Shown here: positions 9,257 to 17,963 of the stretch, in pieces | Position numbering within the stretch: the first letter of the stretch is position 1 | How the letters are laid out: each line of letters opens with the position of its first letter | NCBI GenBank assembly: GCA_009784555.1 | Contig: WRBO01000001.1 | Location: forward strand, 1-64,000 | Reading direction: 5' to 3' | Source: Bacillota bacterium | Lineage (GTDB): Bacteria > Bacillota > Clostridia > Christensenellales > UBA1242 | DNA length: 64,000 nucleotides | Made by a program: the position numbers and the translations under genes | The notes under the pieces: generated by a model | What the model saw: the letters and a program-made list of their open reading frames with translations, nothing else | Databases searched by the model: none | What the model was told of the DNA's origin: nothing

Positions 9257-9299
9257 GAAAATCCCTGTGTCGGTGGTTCGATTCCGCCCGAAGGCACCA
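9257..9299 (+). repeat. att repeat: 3' 43 bp of tRNA-Phe
   Basis: Exact copy of 2230-2272. Confidence 0.97.
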
Positions 9300-9308
9300 C
9301 CAAAAAGA

Positions 9309-9333
9309 AAAACACCCAACGGGTGTTTTTTCT
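9309..9333 (+). terminator. Rho-independent terminator (original tRNA-Phe terminator)
   Basis: aaaaacacccaacgggtgttttttct. Confidence 0.8.
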
Positions 9334-9381
9334 TTCCTCACAAATCTCACTAAAACGGGGCAGTCCCCAAACAAAAACCCA

Positions 9382-10026
9382 TCAAAGCCCAACGCGGCGG
9401 GTAACTGGTTCACTCTCTTTCTTGTTTTCTTCTTTTTGCCATGCGGTAACGATTTGACCCATGTGTAAACGCTCGGGTGCCAAAATCATCCAATTACGCA
9501 TGACAACGTTAGTACGGCGGATTTCACCACAGGGAAATTCAACGGTAACCATCGCACCGCTGATACCTGTACCGCTAACGGCACTGGCCAGGGGTAAAAC
9601 AGTCCTAATCGTCGGCCTCTCGGTTTGCTGGGTGTGACATCCGTGGCAACATCTCTCGGTGGCAATAACCTCAAAAGTTATCTCCATCTTTTCGCAACGG
9701 TGGATTTCCTCAATTTCGTATTCAATGACACCCTCTCTGAACTCGGCGTGCCTGTGCTCGCCGTTCACCATGAATGTGTCTGGCAAAAATTCACAACACG
9801 GGTCAATCTCGTCCTTGAACTTGACATGGCGCAATTCGCCCCCACACTCGTTCTCAATGTGAACGGTGTACTTAATCCTCTCGCCGATTGCAACGACCTC
9901 ACAATCTTGGGACTTCGTAATCTTCAATTTAACAGGCACGGTTTCAATGACATCGCTGGCCACCTCCACGGTACGACCACAAAGCTCTATCCCAACCATC
10001 GCTTTATTCTTTATTGTTCCTTCCAT
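9382..10026 (-). CDS. DUF11-like Cys-rich repeat protein
   Basis: VPVKLKITKSQDCEVVAIGERIKYTVHIENECGGELRHVKFKDEID...FLPDTFMVNG. Confidence 0.6.
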   Translation of the reverse strand: MEGTIKNKAMVGIELCGRTVEVASDVIETVPVKLKITKSQDCEVVAIGERIKYTVHIENECGGELRHVKFKDEIDPCCEFLPDTFMVNGEHRHAEFREGVIEYEIEEIHRCEKMEITFEVIATERCCHGCHTQQTERPTIRTVLPLASAVSGTGISGAMVTVEFPCGEIRRTNVVMRNWMILAPERLHMGQIVTAWQKEENKKESEPVTRRVGL

Positions 10027-10225
10027 TATTTACTCCTTAATATTTGAATCACATGTATGCCATGTGGTTCATGATATGTAGGGAAGCAATAATGTGCCCG
10101 CGCCTCGGTGTGCCTAAATGTGTGTATGCTTTGTCAAATATCGTTGTCGTCTTCGGTCACGTATTAATATACGCTCCCTCGACTCCTCCTCATTCTCCTC
10201 GCCTACGCACATTTATTTCACACCT

Positions 10226-10756
10226 TTATTCCTCCACGATTGTTGTTTCTTCTTGGGCTTGGGCCTCCGCTGTATCTTCCCCATGTTGTGGCCATGTCCA
10301 ATTACTCTTTGGCTTCATAAAAATCCACGACAAAAACGCAAACCCGCCGCCAACCAACATCAAATACACCCCGCCAAACACCTCGGCCAGCCCCAGGAAC
10401 ATCGAACCAACCGCAACTATGGCAAAAATCGACGACCACAAAACCAAGTGATGATAATGCTTCTCAAAAAATCTCGCCGCACCATTATCCAAATGCATCA
10501 ATCCACCCGCAACAATCATAAATATAGCCGTGACAAACAATGCGGTTCCTGCAATCGTGGCAACCCAAAAAAATATGTCCTGCATGTCACCCACACGGTC
10601 TAACATAGTGAAAATATTGGCACCCAGCAATATATCAATCGTAACTCCACCTGGGGTGCCGCGCGCCCCAACACCGACCAACGGCAACAACACCGCCACC
10701 AAAAAAGTAACGCCCAGGCCAATTCCAACCCGTCCAATCAAGAAATTACGCTTCAT
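10226..10756 (-). CDS. Multi-TM membrane protein, unknown
   Basis: 176 aa, hydrophobic segments; start MKRNFLIGRVGIG. Confidence 0.65.
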   Translation of the reverse strand: MKRNFLIGRVGIGLGVTFLVAVLLPLVGVGARGTPGGVTIDILLGANIFTMLDRVGDMQDIFFWVATIAGTALFVTAIFMIVAGGLMHLDNGAARFFEKHYHHLVLWSSIFAIVAVGSMFLGLAEVFGGVYLMLVGGGFAFLSWIFMKPKSNWTWPQHGEDTAEAQAQEETTIVEE

Positions 10757-10898
10757 ATGGACACATTATACCACTATCTGGGACTATTTACCACAATTTG
10801 CTTGCAACCCGATTAAAAATCATGTATAATGAATATTATAAACTTAATATTCAAAAGTGAAAAACCCCATACGAAACGGGGCACGGAGGAAATAAATA

Positions 10899-11333
10899 AT
10901 GCGTTCTGAATTTACTGGCGGGGTCTTCGGACTTCTGGGTATGTATATCCTTGCAATGTTACTCACCATCTTTACATTGGGTATCGGTACCCCATGGGCA
11001 ATCTGCATGATGAAACGTTGGTATGCAAAACACACATTTATCGAGGGGCGTCAACTCCGCTTCGACGGAACTGGCTTGGGACTCTTGGGCCGCTTCCTCC
11101 TTTGGTGGCTGGTCGGCATCCTGCTCATCGGCGGTATGATTGTCCTGCTCATCGTCGTGATTATGGGCGACGGCGGCTTCACCCTCTCATCTGGCACCGA
11201 CATAGACATGGCCGACGCTGGAAACATGTTCGGACTCTGGGTCGCTGGCTTTGCACTCGTGGTCATGCTTTACTCCCTCTGGCTCACCATCCGTATGGCA
11301 AAATGGGCAACACGTTTCCTGCGCTTCAACTAA
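10899..11333 (+). CDS. Membrane protein, DUF898/YjgN-like
   Basis: MRSEFTGGVFGLLGMYILAMLLTIFTLGIGTPWAICMMKRWYAKHTFIEGRQLRF. Confidence 0.7.
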   Translation: MRSEFTGGVFGLLGMYILAMLLTIFTLGIGTPWAICMMKRWYAKHTFIEGRQLRFDGTGLGLLGRFLLWWLVGILLIGGMIVLLIVVIMGDGGFTLSSGTDIDMADAGNMFGLWVAGFALVVMLYSLWLTIRMAKWATRFLRFN

Positions 11334-11343
11334 TACAAAATTT

Positions 11344-11370
11344 GAAAAAAGGGCAACCCCCCTTTTTTTT
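11344..11370 (+). terminator. Rho-independent terminator
   Basis: aaaaaagggcaacccccctttttttt. Confidence 0.65.
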
Positions 11371-11398
11371 AGTTGACAAAACTGTGCAAAGTGGGGTA

Positions 11399-11427
11399 TT
11401 GACTTATAGGCTTTCAACTGTTACTAT
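11399..11427 (+). promoter_or_regulatory. Promoter of infC operon, TTGACT-N17-TACTAT
   Basis: 11399-11404 / 11422-11427. Confidence 0.7.
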
Positions 11428-11433
11428 AGGGTT

Positions 11434-11586
11434 GAAAAAAAGAAGAAAGACACTTTCTCACCCCAGCCGTTAGGCGACGGGTTACACAAAAAATATTCCC
11501 CCAAGTATTTTTTGCGAAGAGAGGAAGTGGCAACACTTCTTTTTTCAAGTCAGACGACGGTGAACGCAAAAAAACGGAGGTGTACA
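11434..11586 (+). promoter_or_regulatory. infC-rpmI-rplT leader (L20/IF3-type) with attenuator hairpin
   Basis: GAAGTGgcaaCACTTCTTTTTTC terminator (about 11524-11547) upstream of infC, plus A/U-rich hairpin aaaaaata...tatttttt. Confidence 0.65.
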
Positions 11587-12123
11587 ATTAGCTTCAAAGA
11601 ACATTTGATTAACAGTCAAATTCGCGCAACCGAACTTCGCGTGATTGGCGAAGACGGCTCGCAACTCGGGGTAATGGGTTTAAGTCAAGCTATGAAACTG
11701 GCCGACACGGCCGAGCTCGACTTGGTACTCATCAGTCCAACTGCAAACCCGCCCGTCGCCCGCATCATCGACTACGGCAAGTACAAGTTTGAATCCATCC
11801 GCAAGGAAAAGGAACAAAAAAAGGCATCGAAACAAGCCAAGTTAAAAGAAGTCCAACTTTCACTAGGGATTCAAGATAACGAGGTCGCTTTCAAAGCCAA
11901 GGCCGCGCGCGGCTTCATCGAAGACGGGTGCAAGGTCAAGGTCGCAATCAACCGAATACGCGGACGTGCAACAATGAACGCGGACAAAGGCATAATCATA
12001 ATGCAAAAATTCGCCGAATCAATGAACGACATCGCCGACACCGAAACACCGCCAACCAAGGGTGGTACCCCTGGCCGCAACGTATCCATCACAATGATAC
12101 TCGCGCCAAAGAAAAAAAAGTAA
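11587..12123 (+). CDS. infC: Translation initiation factor IF-3, likely AUU start codon
   Basis: ATT AGC TTC AAA GAA CAT TTG ATT AAC at RBS cggagg+6; (M)SFKEHLINSQIRATELRVIGEDGSQLGV. Confidence 0.92.
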   Translation: MSFKEHLINSQIRATELRVIGEDGSQLGVMGLSQAMKLADTAELDLVLISPTANPPVARIIDYGKYKFESIRKEKEQKKASKQAKLKEVQLSLGIQDNEVAFKAKAARGFIEDGCKVKVAINRIRGRATMNADKGIIIMQKFAESMNDIADTETPPTKGGTPGRNVSITMILAPKKKK

Positions 12124-12150
12124 TCTAACCGATTAGAAGGAGAAAATATC

Positions 12151-12363
12151 ATGCCCAAAATGAAGTCACACAGCGGAGCCAAAAAACGCTTCAAACCAAC
12201 AAAGGGTGGCACACGTATCAAGCGCGCGTGTATGAACAAAAACCACATCCTGAACAAAAAATCACGCGAGCGCAAGCGTAAACTGCGCCAAGGCGACTAC
12301 GTAGCCAGCGGCCAAGAGCGCATGATAAAAGGACTCATCGGCGCAGGCGGAAAGTCAAACTAA
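12151..12363 (+). CDS. rpmI: 50S ribosomal protein L35
   Basis: [26 protein letters not shown]. Confidence 0.97.
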   Translation: MPKMKSHSGAKKRFKPTKGGTRIKRACMNKNHILNKKSRERKRKLRQGDYVASGQERMIKGLIGAGGKSN

Positions 12364-12394
12364 ACTCTAACAACACTTTAAGGAGAATTCAACC

Positions 12395-12757
12395 ATGAGA
12401 ACAAAAATGGCAGTAAACAAAATGAAAAAACGCCGCAAGGTGCTAAAACTTGCAAAAGGATACCGCGGTTCAAAATCAACCCTTTTCCGTGTTGCAAGGG
12501 AACAGGTAATGAAATCCGGGCAATACGCCTACATCGGCCGCCGCCTGAAAAAACGTGACTTCCGCAAACTTTGGATTGCGCGTATCAACGCTGGTGCCCG
12601 CGCCAATGGTCTTTCATACAGCCGTATGATGGACGGCCTCAAAAAGGCAAACATCACAATCAACCGCAAAATGCTCTCGGACATCGCAATCACCGACCCG
12701 GCTGCGTTCACCGACCTCGCAATGGCTGCAAAGGCCGCCCTCAATATTGCTGCTTAA
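12395..12757 (+). CDS. rplT: 50S ribosomal protein L20
   Basis: [49 protein letters not shown]. Confidence 0.96.
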   Translation: MRTKMAVNKMKKRRKVLKLAKGYRGSKSTLFRVAREQVMKSGQYAYIGRRLKKRDFRKLWIARINAGARANGLSYSRMMDGLKKANITINRKMLSDIAITDPAAFTDLAMAAKAALNIAA

Positions 12758-12810
12758 CATTTATGTGCGCTGCGCTCGCATTTCCCATCACGTCCATGAA
12801 CAACCAACCA

Positions 12811-12857
12811 CGGACCACGTGTTATAAATGTGAACATAGTTCACGAATTAATGGAAA
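12811..12857 (+). repeat. 47-bp dispersed palindromic repeat, copy 1
   Basis: CGGACCACGTGTTATAAATGTGAACATAGTTCACGAATTAATGGAAA. Confidence 0.85.
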
Positions 12858-12904
12858 ATGTCAGTAACCTATTGTTTTGAAAAAAAGTCGTGTTATGATG
12901 AAGT

Positions 12905-13636
12905 ATGATAACTTCATCGGACAACACGACTTTTAAGATGCTCAAATCCCTCACAACAAAAAAGGGCAGACGTGATTTTAACATGTGTATTATCGAGGGC
13001 GAAAAACTCCTCTTTGAAAACTTGGATATTGTATCCCAGGTCTTCATCCGCGATGACTACACAATAACCCCCAACCTTCTCGACCTCGAACCCATCATTA
13101 TATCCATGAAACTATTTAACCAAATAACTGATTTGGACAATTCCCCAGGCATACTCGCCACCGTGGAAAAACCCCCCCCAGTAAAAAACGCAAATTCAAT
13201 AACCCCCCCCAAGGGTAGAACCCTAATTCTGGACAGAATCCAAGACCCGGGCAACATGGGAACCATCCTGCGAACCGCCGCCGCATTCGGCTTCAACACA
13301 ATCTATACCATCGACTGCGCGGACGTCTACTCACAACGGGTCATCCGCTCGGCCATGGGCCAACAATTCAAGCTAGAGATTAAAGAAATAGAGATTAACG
13401 ACATATCACAACTTGATACGGAACTCCTCATCGCCGATATGGGCGGCCGCGAACTCGGCACCGTCGGCGAAAACTTTGCATTGGTGCTAGGGAACGAGGG
13501 AACGGGCATACACCCCGACATCAAAAAATTCCCACACCGCATCGTAACAATCCCAATGCAAAACGGAGTAGAAAGTTTGAATGTTGCTGTATCTGGGGCA
13601 ATTCTGATGAATATGTTATCAAGGGAGGAACTATAA
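12905..13636 (+). CDS. TrmH/SpoU-family RNA 2'-O-methyltransferase
   Basis: LILDRIQDPGNMGTILRTAAAFGF; VLGNEGTGI; IPMQNGVESLNVAVSGAIL. Confidence 0.93.
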   Translation: MITSSDNTTFKMLKSLTTKKGRRDFNMCIIEGEKLLFENLDIVSQVFIRDDYTITPNLLDLEPIIISMKLFNQITDLDNSPGILATVEKPPPVKNANSITPPKGRTLILDRIQDPGNMGTILRTAAAFGFNTIYTIDCADVYSQRVIRSAMGQQFKLEIKEIEINDISQLDTELLIADMGGRELGTVGENFALVLGNEGTGIHPDIKKFPHRIVTIPMQNGVESLNVAVSGAILMNMLSREEL

Positions 13637-13637
13637 C

Positions 13638-13666
13638 ATGGCTGGTCATTCCAAATGGGCGCAGAT
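13638..13666 (+). pseudogene. Orphan 5' fragment of yebC ([10 protein letters not shown]), interrupted by repeat copy 2
   Basis: ATGGCTGGTCATTCCAAATGGGCGCAGAT directly downstream of the TrmH gene; the intact yebC starts 117 bp later with synonymous codons. Confidence 0.8.
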
Positions 13667-13712
13667 TTCCATTAGTCCGTGAGCTATGCTCACATTTATA
13701 ACACGTGGTCCG
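13666..13712 (-). repeat. 47-bp dispersed palindromic repeat, copy 2 (inverted)
   Basis: RC: CGGACCACGTGTTATAAATGTGAGCATAGCTCACGGACTAATGGAAA; 43/47 identical to copy 1. Confidence 0.85.
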
Positions 13713-13754
13713 AAGTAGGTTAGAGTAACGAGGTTTTAGAAGGAGAGAGTTTTT

Positions 13755-14291
13755 ATGGCAGGACATAGTAAATGGGCACAGATTAAAAGGGCCAAAGGCG
13801 CGAACGATGTCGCCCGCGGTAAAATGTTCACAAAAATCGGCAAAGAAATTCACGTCGCCGTAAAACTTGGCGGCCCCGACCCTGACGGCAATCCGCGTCT
13901 GGCTCTCGTCATCAAAAAGGCAAAAGAAAACAACATGCCAAACGACAACATCAACCGCGCAATAAAAAACGCATCGGGGGCTGGCAAAGATACAAACTAC
14001 GAATCAATAACGTACGAAGGCTACGCACCGGGCGGGGTGGCCGTCATGGTTCAATGCCTAACCGATAACAAAAACCGCACCGCCTCCGACATCCGCCACG
14101 CATTTGAAAAATACGGCGGCTCCCTCGGCGTCACTGGGGCCGTCTCATTCATCTTCGTCGAAATCGACGGCGAATACCTCCCCGACTACACAAACCCCCT
14201 CGACGACGAAAAATCAAAACTCTTTGAAAAATTCCTCGACAAACTCGACGACTGCGACGACGTCCAAGATGTATGGCACAACGCCGAGTAG
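13755..14291 (+). CDS. yebC: YebC/TACO1-family protein, shortened (178 aa)
   Basis: [32 protein letters not shown]...; C-term [11 protein letters not shown]. Confidence 0.93.
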   Translation: MAGHSKWAQIKRAKGANDVARGKMFTKIGKEIHVAVKLGGPDPDGNPRLALVIKKAKENNMPNDNINRAIKNASGAGKDTNYESITYEGYAPGGVAVMVQCLTDNKNRTASDIRHAFEKYGGSLGVTGAVSFIFVEIDGEYLPDYTNPLDDEKSKLFEKFLDKLDDCDDVQDVWHNAE

Positions 14292-14299
14292 GAGACCTA

Positions 14300-14782
14300 A
14301 TGAAAAATAAAATTATACTAGGTATAGACCCTGGCTATGAACGCCTCGGCTGGGGCGTAATCGAATCCTGCGGCAACCGCGTCCGCCTCCTTGACGCTGG
14401 CGTCATCCGCACACACAAATCCGAGGAATTCCCAACCCGCCTCGCAATCATCCACGCCGAACTAACTTCCGTCATCTGTAAACACAAACCAACGGATGTC
14501 GCTATCGAAGACCTATTCTTTGCGAAAAACACAAAAACCGCGCTAAAGGTCTCGGCCGCGCGCGGGGTAATCTTCCTGTGCGCCGTACATCACTGCGGCA
14601 CCATCCACGAATACAAACCAAACCAAGTCAAACTATCAACCACGGGCGTAGGTAACGCAGACAAAACCCAGGTCCAGGAAATGGTAAAACGCATCCTCGG
14701 CCTGCCCGAGGTTCTCAAACCGGACGACATCGCCGACGCCGTCGCAATCGCAATCACACACGCGGCGCACTCACGCTCTTAA
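14300..14782 (+). CDS. ruvC: Crossover junction endodeoxyribonuclease RuvC
   Basis: ILGIDPGYERLGWGVIE; IEDLFFAKNTKTALKVSAARGV; DDIADAVAIAITH. Confidence 0.95.
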   Translation: MKNKIILGIDPGYERLGWGVIESCGNRVRLLDAGVIRTHKSEEFPTRLAIIHAELTSVICKHKPTDVAIEDLFFAKNTKTALKVSAARGVIFLCAVHHCGTIHEYKPNQVKLSTTGVGNADKTQVQEMVKRILGLPEVLKPDDIADAVAIAITHAAHSRS

Positions 14783-15556
14783 ATCTTTCCCCGTCAACTT
14801 CAACTCCGCGGTAATCTCCTTGTAAAATACACGGCTTGCAATCCTGTCACCGTAACGCTCAATCACCATATCACGGTCCAAATTAGTTGTAATAATCGTC
14901 GCCCGCCGCGCAACCAACCGCTCGTTAACAAGGTTATAAAAATTCTCCTCGGTCACATTGCGAATAACTGGCTCGGTCCCCAAATCATCAATAATCAACA
15001 ACTCCGCCTCAACCATATCCCCAAACGCCTCCTGGTCACGCTCAAACACGTATCGCTTAATCCGCTCAACCATTCCAAACGCTGTGACATAAACCACACT
15101 AAACCCGCGCCCAACTAATTGCCCGCCCAGCCAATTCACCGCCACCGTCTTGCCCGTCCCCGTGTTCCCGCCTATGACCAAATTACGCTTAACTGGATTC
15201 GGAAATTTGGCAACATACTTCTCCAACGACTGATACGGCTTCTCCAATCCCTCTGGCACCTTGAACCCATCAACAACTACCAACCCCGACTCCGCCATCA
15301 ACCGCTTCTCCAACTCAACTTCAATATCTAGAAGGGGAACGGGGGAATAATACCGCGCAAACAATCTGTCGTACTCATCCTGCAACTTCCTAACACTCTT
15401 TCCCTTCAACACCTGCTCACGAATTTCTTTATCCAACTTGGCAAATTCTGCATCACTCAACGCCGCCAAATACGCTATACGCCGCGCCTGCTCGTTATCC
15501 GCTACACGCCTTGCAACTTCTGCCTCAACCTCTTTACGAATTCTGTCCTTACCCAT
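14771..15556 (-). CDS. DnaC/DnaI-like helicase loader ATPase
   Basis: NLVIGGNTGTGKTVAVNWLGGQL; LLIIDDLGTEP; NLVNERLVARRATIITTNLD. Confidence 0.88.
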   Translation of the reverse strand: MGKDRIRKEVEAEVARRVADNEQARRIAYLAALSDAEFAKLDKEIREQVLKGKSVRKLQDEYDRLFARYYSPVPLLDIEVELEKRLMAESGLVVVDGFKVPEGLEKPYQSLEKYVAKFPNPVKRNLVIGGNTGTGKTVAVNWLGGQLVGRGFSVVYVTAFGMVERIKRYVFERDQEAFGDMVEAELLIIDDLGTEPVIRNVTEENFYNLVNERLVARRATIITTNLDRDMVIERYGDRIASRVFYKEITAELKLTGKDLRA

Positions 15557-15559
15557 TCC

Positions 15560-16981
15560 CTAGAAATCCTCCTCTGAAAACTCTGCAAAGATTTTCGTCG
15601 CCTCTCTGTCTGTAAAACTCTGACGCGTAACCTTCTTGTCTGACACACTTGGCTTGCCCGACTTCTTCGCCGTATCAACCGTCACAATCTTTTGGTCATA
15701 CCAATTCGCCAATACGCGGTTCATATACATCATCGCGTTGCCGCTGCCTTTACTCAAACTCGCCGCGTACTCAATCATCTCATCACTCATCGCCCAATCA
15801 CTCTTCCATGTTGAATAAAAGTCCCTGTCAAACTGCGTCACATCACGCGTTATACCCAACTTCTCTAACAACACCTTAATAACCTTATCCTTGTTCGTTC
15901 TCTGTTGTATGTACGATTCCAACGAGCTAATATTGGTCAATCCCATCTTATAAAACTTTGATATAACCCGGTCCATTCCAAACAAAGTCCGCGTCCCCGA
16001 ACGAAAACAATGCGCGGCAACGGCAACCAATGTATCATCATCAAAACCTTTCAATCCCCACGGCACCAAATACTCCTCAATCATAGGCTCAACATTCGGC
16101 ATGTATTCACCCAACCGCCGATTAATATCACGGGCCAGGGTAACCAACCTACTCTTCTCACCCTCATAATTTTCAATTTGGTCTTTCTCAAACAACTTCA
16201 ATCCAAAGTACCTGTCTAACGACGTGTCCAACTTATTAATCGACCCCTTTGACTTCTTCGCAACAAACATGACGATATCATTTGAAAAGCCCTGACCCGT
16301 ACGCCATTTTTGATACATCTCAAAATCCGTTGGCTCTGGCGCACGTTTAATCCCCAAGGCCTTTAATACCGCAACAACGGACGCCGTTTCACTTGCTTGT
16401 CCTGCTAATTCCTCTTTTACGGCTTCATATGTTTTAATTCCCTTGTGCGCCCAATTTGACGCAACTGTCATTATATACGCACCGCTGATATCCTCGCCCT
16501 TTATGTCGACACAATACTTGGCAATCATAACCAAGGCATTCGGGTCCATATGACGCGACTCCAAAAGGGTATAATAGTCATTAAACTCTGACGGAGTAAT
16601 CATGCGCCCTGGAATAACTGCTTGAATGTCCGCATTGAATTGGTCATACTTGCCTGGTTTTATCTTTTTGATTTTGGATGCATTTGTGCGTGGGGGCAGG
16701 TACTTAACCTCAATCGGTTCTAACTTCAAAACCTGAACCAATCCTAAATCTGCCAGGAAAGTAAACGCACTAATAACATCATCAACGGTAACACTTAACG
16801 TACTGGCAAAATGCTCTAACGTATTGTCGTATCGATTTGCGGCCCCACACAGGTACAGCCCATATATATAAACCCGCAACACATCTGGCTGCATGGTCGG
16901 CAAATGCTCGTTAATAAACGTGTTCGACACCGACGTCGAATTCTCCACGATATGTTGCGAACTGTATGATACAAACGACAT
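15560..16981 (-). CDS. DnaD/DnaB-like replication initiation protein
   Basis: DnaD-like repeats (MIEEYLVPWGLKGFDDDTLVAVAAHC...; SDEMIEYAASLSKGSGNAMMYMNRVLANW), paired with the dnaI-like gene. Confidence 0.8.
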   Translation of the reverse strand: MSFVSYSSQHIVENSTSVSNTFINEHLPTMQPDVLRVYIYGLYLCGAANRYDNTLEHFASTLSVTVDDVISAFTFLADLGLVQVLKLEPIEVKYLPPRTNASKIKKIKPGKYDQFNADIQAVIPGRMITPSEFNDYYTLLESRHMDPNALVMIAKYCVDIKGEDISGAYIMTVASNWAHKGIKTYEAVKEELAGQASETASVVAVLKALGIKRAPEPTDFEMYQKWRTGQGFSNDIVMFVAKKSKGSINKLDTSLDRYFGLKLFEKDQIENYEGEKSRLVTLARDINRRLGEYMPNVEPMIEEYLVPWGLKGFDDDTLVAVAAHCFRSGTRTLFGMDRVISKFYKMGLTNISSLESYIQQRTNKDKVIKVLLEKLGITRDVTQFDRDFYSTWKSDWAMSDEMIEYAASLSKGSGNAMMYMNRVLANWYDQKIVTVDTAKKSGKPSVSDKKVTRQSFTDREATKIFAEFSEEDF

Positions 16982-17017
16982 GGGTACAGTCTAGCACACA
17001 CCTTCATATTATGAAAT

Positions 17018-17857
17018 ATGAAAAAAGTATTCAACGGAGTTTGTACGGCCTTGGTAACACCAATGCGAAAAGGTCAAATAGACTTCAGGGCAACGGGTCG
17101 TCTAATTGAACGACAAATAGAAGCGGGCGTTGGCTCAATATTGCTGTTGGGCACAACGGGAGAAAGTGCCACGGTATCCGAACAGGAACGGTCGGTAATC
17201 GTCTCATTCGCCGTTGATGTCATTGCGGGACGTGTGCCGTTGATTATTGGAATTGGCGGAAATAACCTTGATACGATAATTCGTTACGGCCAATCGGCCA
17301 AACGGGGCGGTGCGGATGCGGTATTGGTCACGGCACCATATTATAACAAGACAACCCAAGACGGCCTGGTAAAATATTTCGAGGCAATTGCGCGGGCACT
17401 AAAAATGCCAATCATTGCATACAACGTCCCTGGGCGCGTAGGCATGAATATCGAACCCGAAACCGTTGCACGTATCGCACAAATCAAATGGATACACGGA
17501 ATAAAGGAAAGCAGCGGCAACATCACCCAAATCCAAGAGGTCATCCGCCGATGTCCGCGGTTCCCTGTATACTGTGGGGACGATGCATTGGCTTTGGCAT
17601 CATACACTATGGGGGCAATGGGGGTCGTCAGTGTCGCTTCAAACACCCATCCAACCGACGTTGTCGAAATATGGCGGAAAAAGAAAAGGGACAAATTCCT
17701 GCAAATGTTGCCGCTATTCGATGTCCTGTTCTGTACGGTAAACCCGATACCAATAAAATACCTCTTATGGAAAAAAGGCCTAATCGCGAACGAGCTACGC
17801 CTACCTCTGGTTCCATTGCCTGAAAAGTATCATTCTTTGCTGGACGAATTCGTCTAA
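17018..17857 (+). CDS. dapA: 4-hydroxy-tetrahydrodipicolinate synthase
   Basis: GVCTALVTPMRKGQIDF; LLGTTGESATVSEQE; GIKESSGNITQIQEV. Confidence 0.93.
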   Translation: MKKVFNGVCTALVTPMRKGQIDFRATGRLIERQIEAGVGSILLLGTTGESATVSEQERSVIVSFAVDVIAGRVPLIIGIGGNNLDTIIRYGQSAKRGGADAVLVTAPYYNKTTQDGLVKYFEAIARALKMPIIAYNVPGRVGMNIEPETVARIAQIKWIHGIKESSGNITQIQEVIRRCPRFPVYCGDDALALASYTMGAMGVVSVASNTHPTDVVEIWRKKKRDKFLQMLPLFDVLFCTVNPIPIKYLLWKKGLIANELRLPLVPLPEKYHSLLDEFV

Positions 17858-17963
17858 AGGAAACTCTTTGCGTCCATAATCTTCTTGACAATCTCCTTGA
17901 CCCAGACAGCTATTTTTGCTAGAATTGTCGAATAGGGGATAATGTAAGGACGAAAAGGGTGAC

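Larger units (their letters stand above)
2230..9299. mobile_element. Integrative element (P4-like/satellite-like) in tRNA-Phe, bounded by 43-bp att direct repeats
   Basis: gaaaatccctgtgtcggtggttcgattccgcccgaaggcacca at 2230-2272 and 9257-9299; integrase at one end; primase/helicase inside; tRNA terminator lies beyond the right copy. Confidence 0.93.

Noticed and set aside
8784-9413. 209-aa minus-strand ORF spanning the right att site
   Set aside because: Crosses att repeat and antisense to the cargo gene; includes reverse tRNA sequence (CLRAESNHRHRDFLP), a common annotation artefact.
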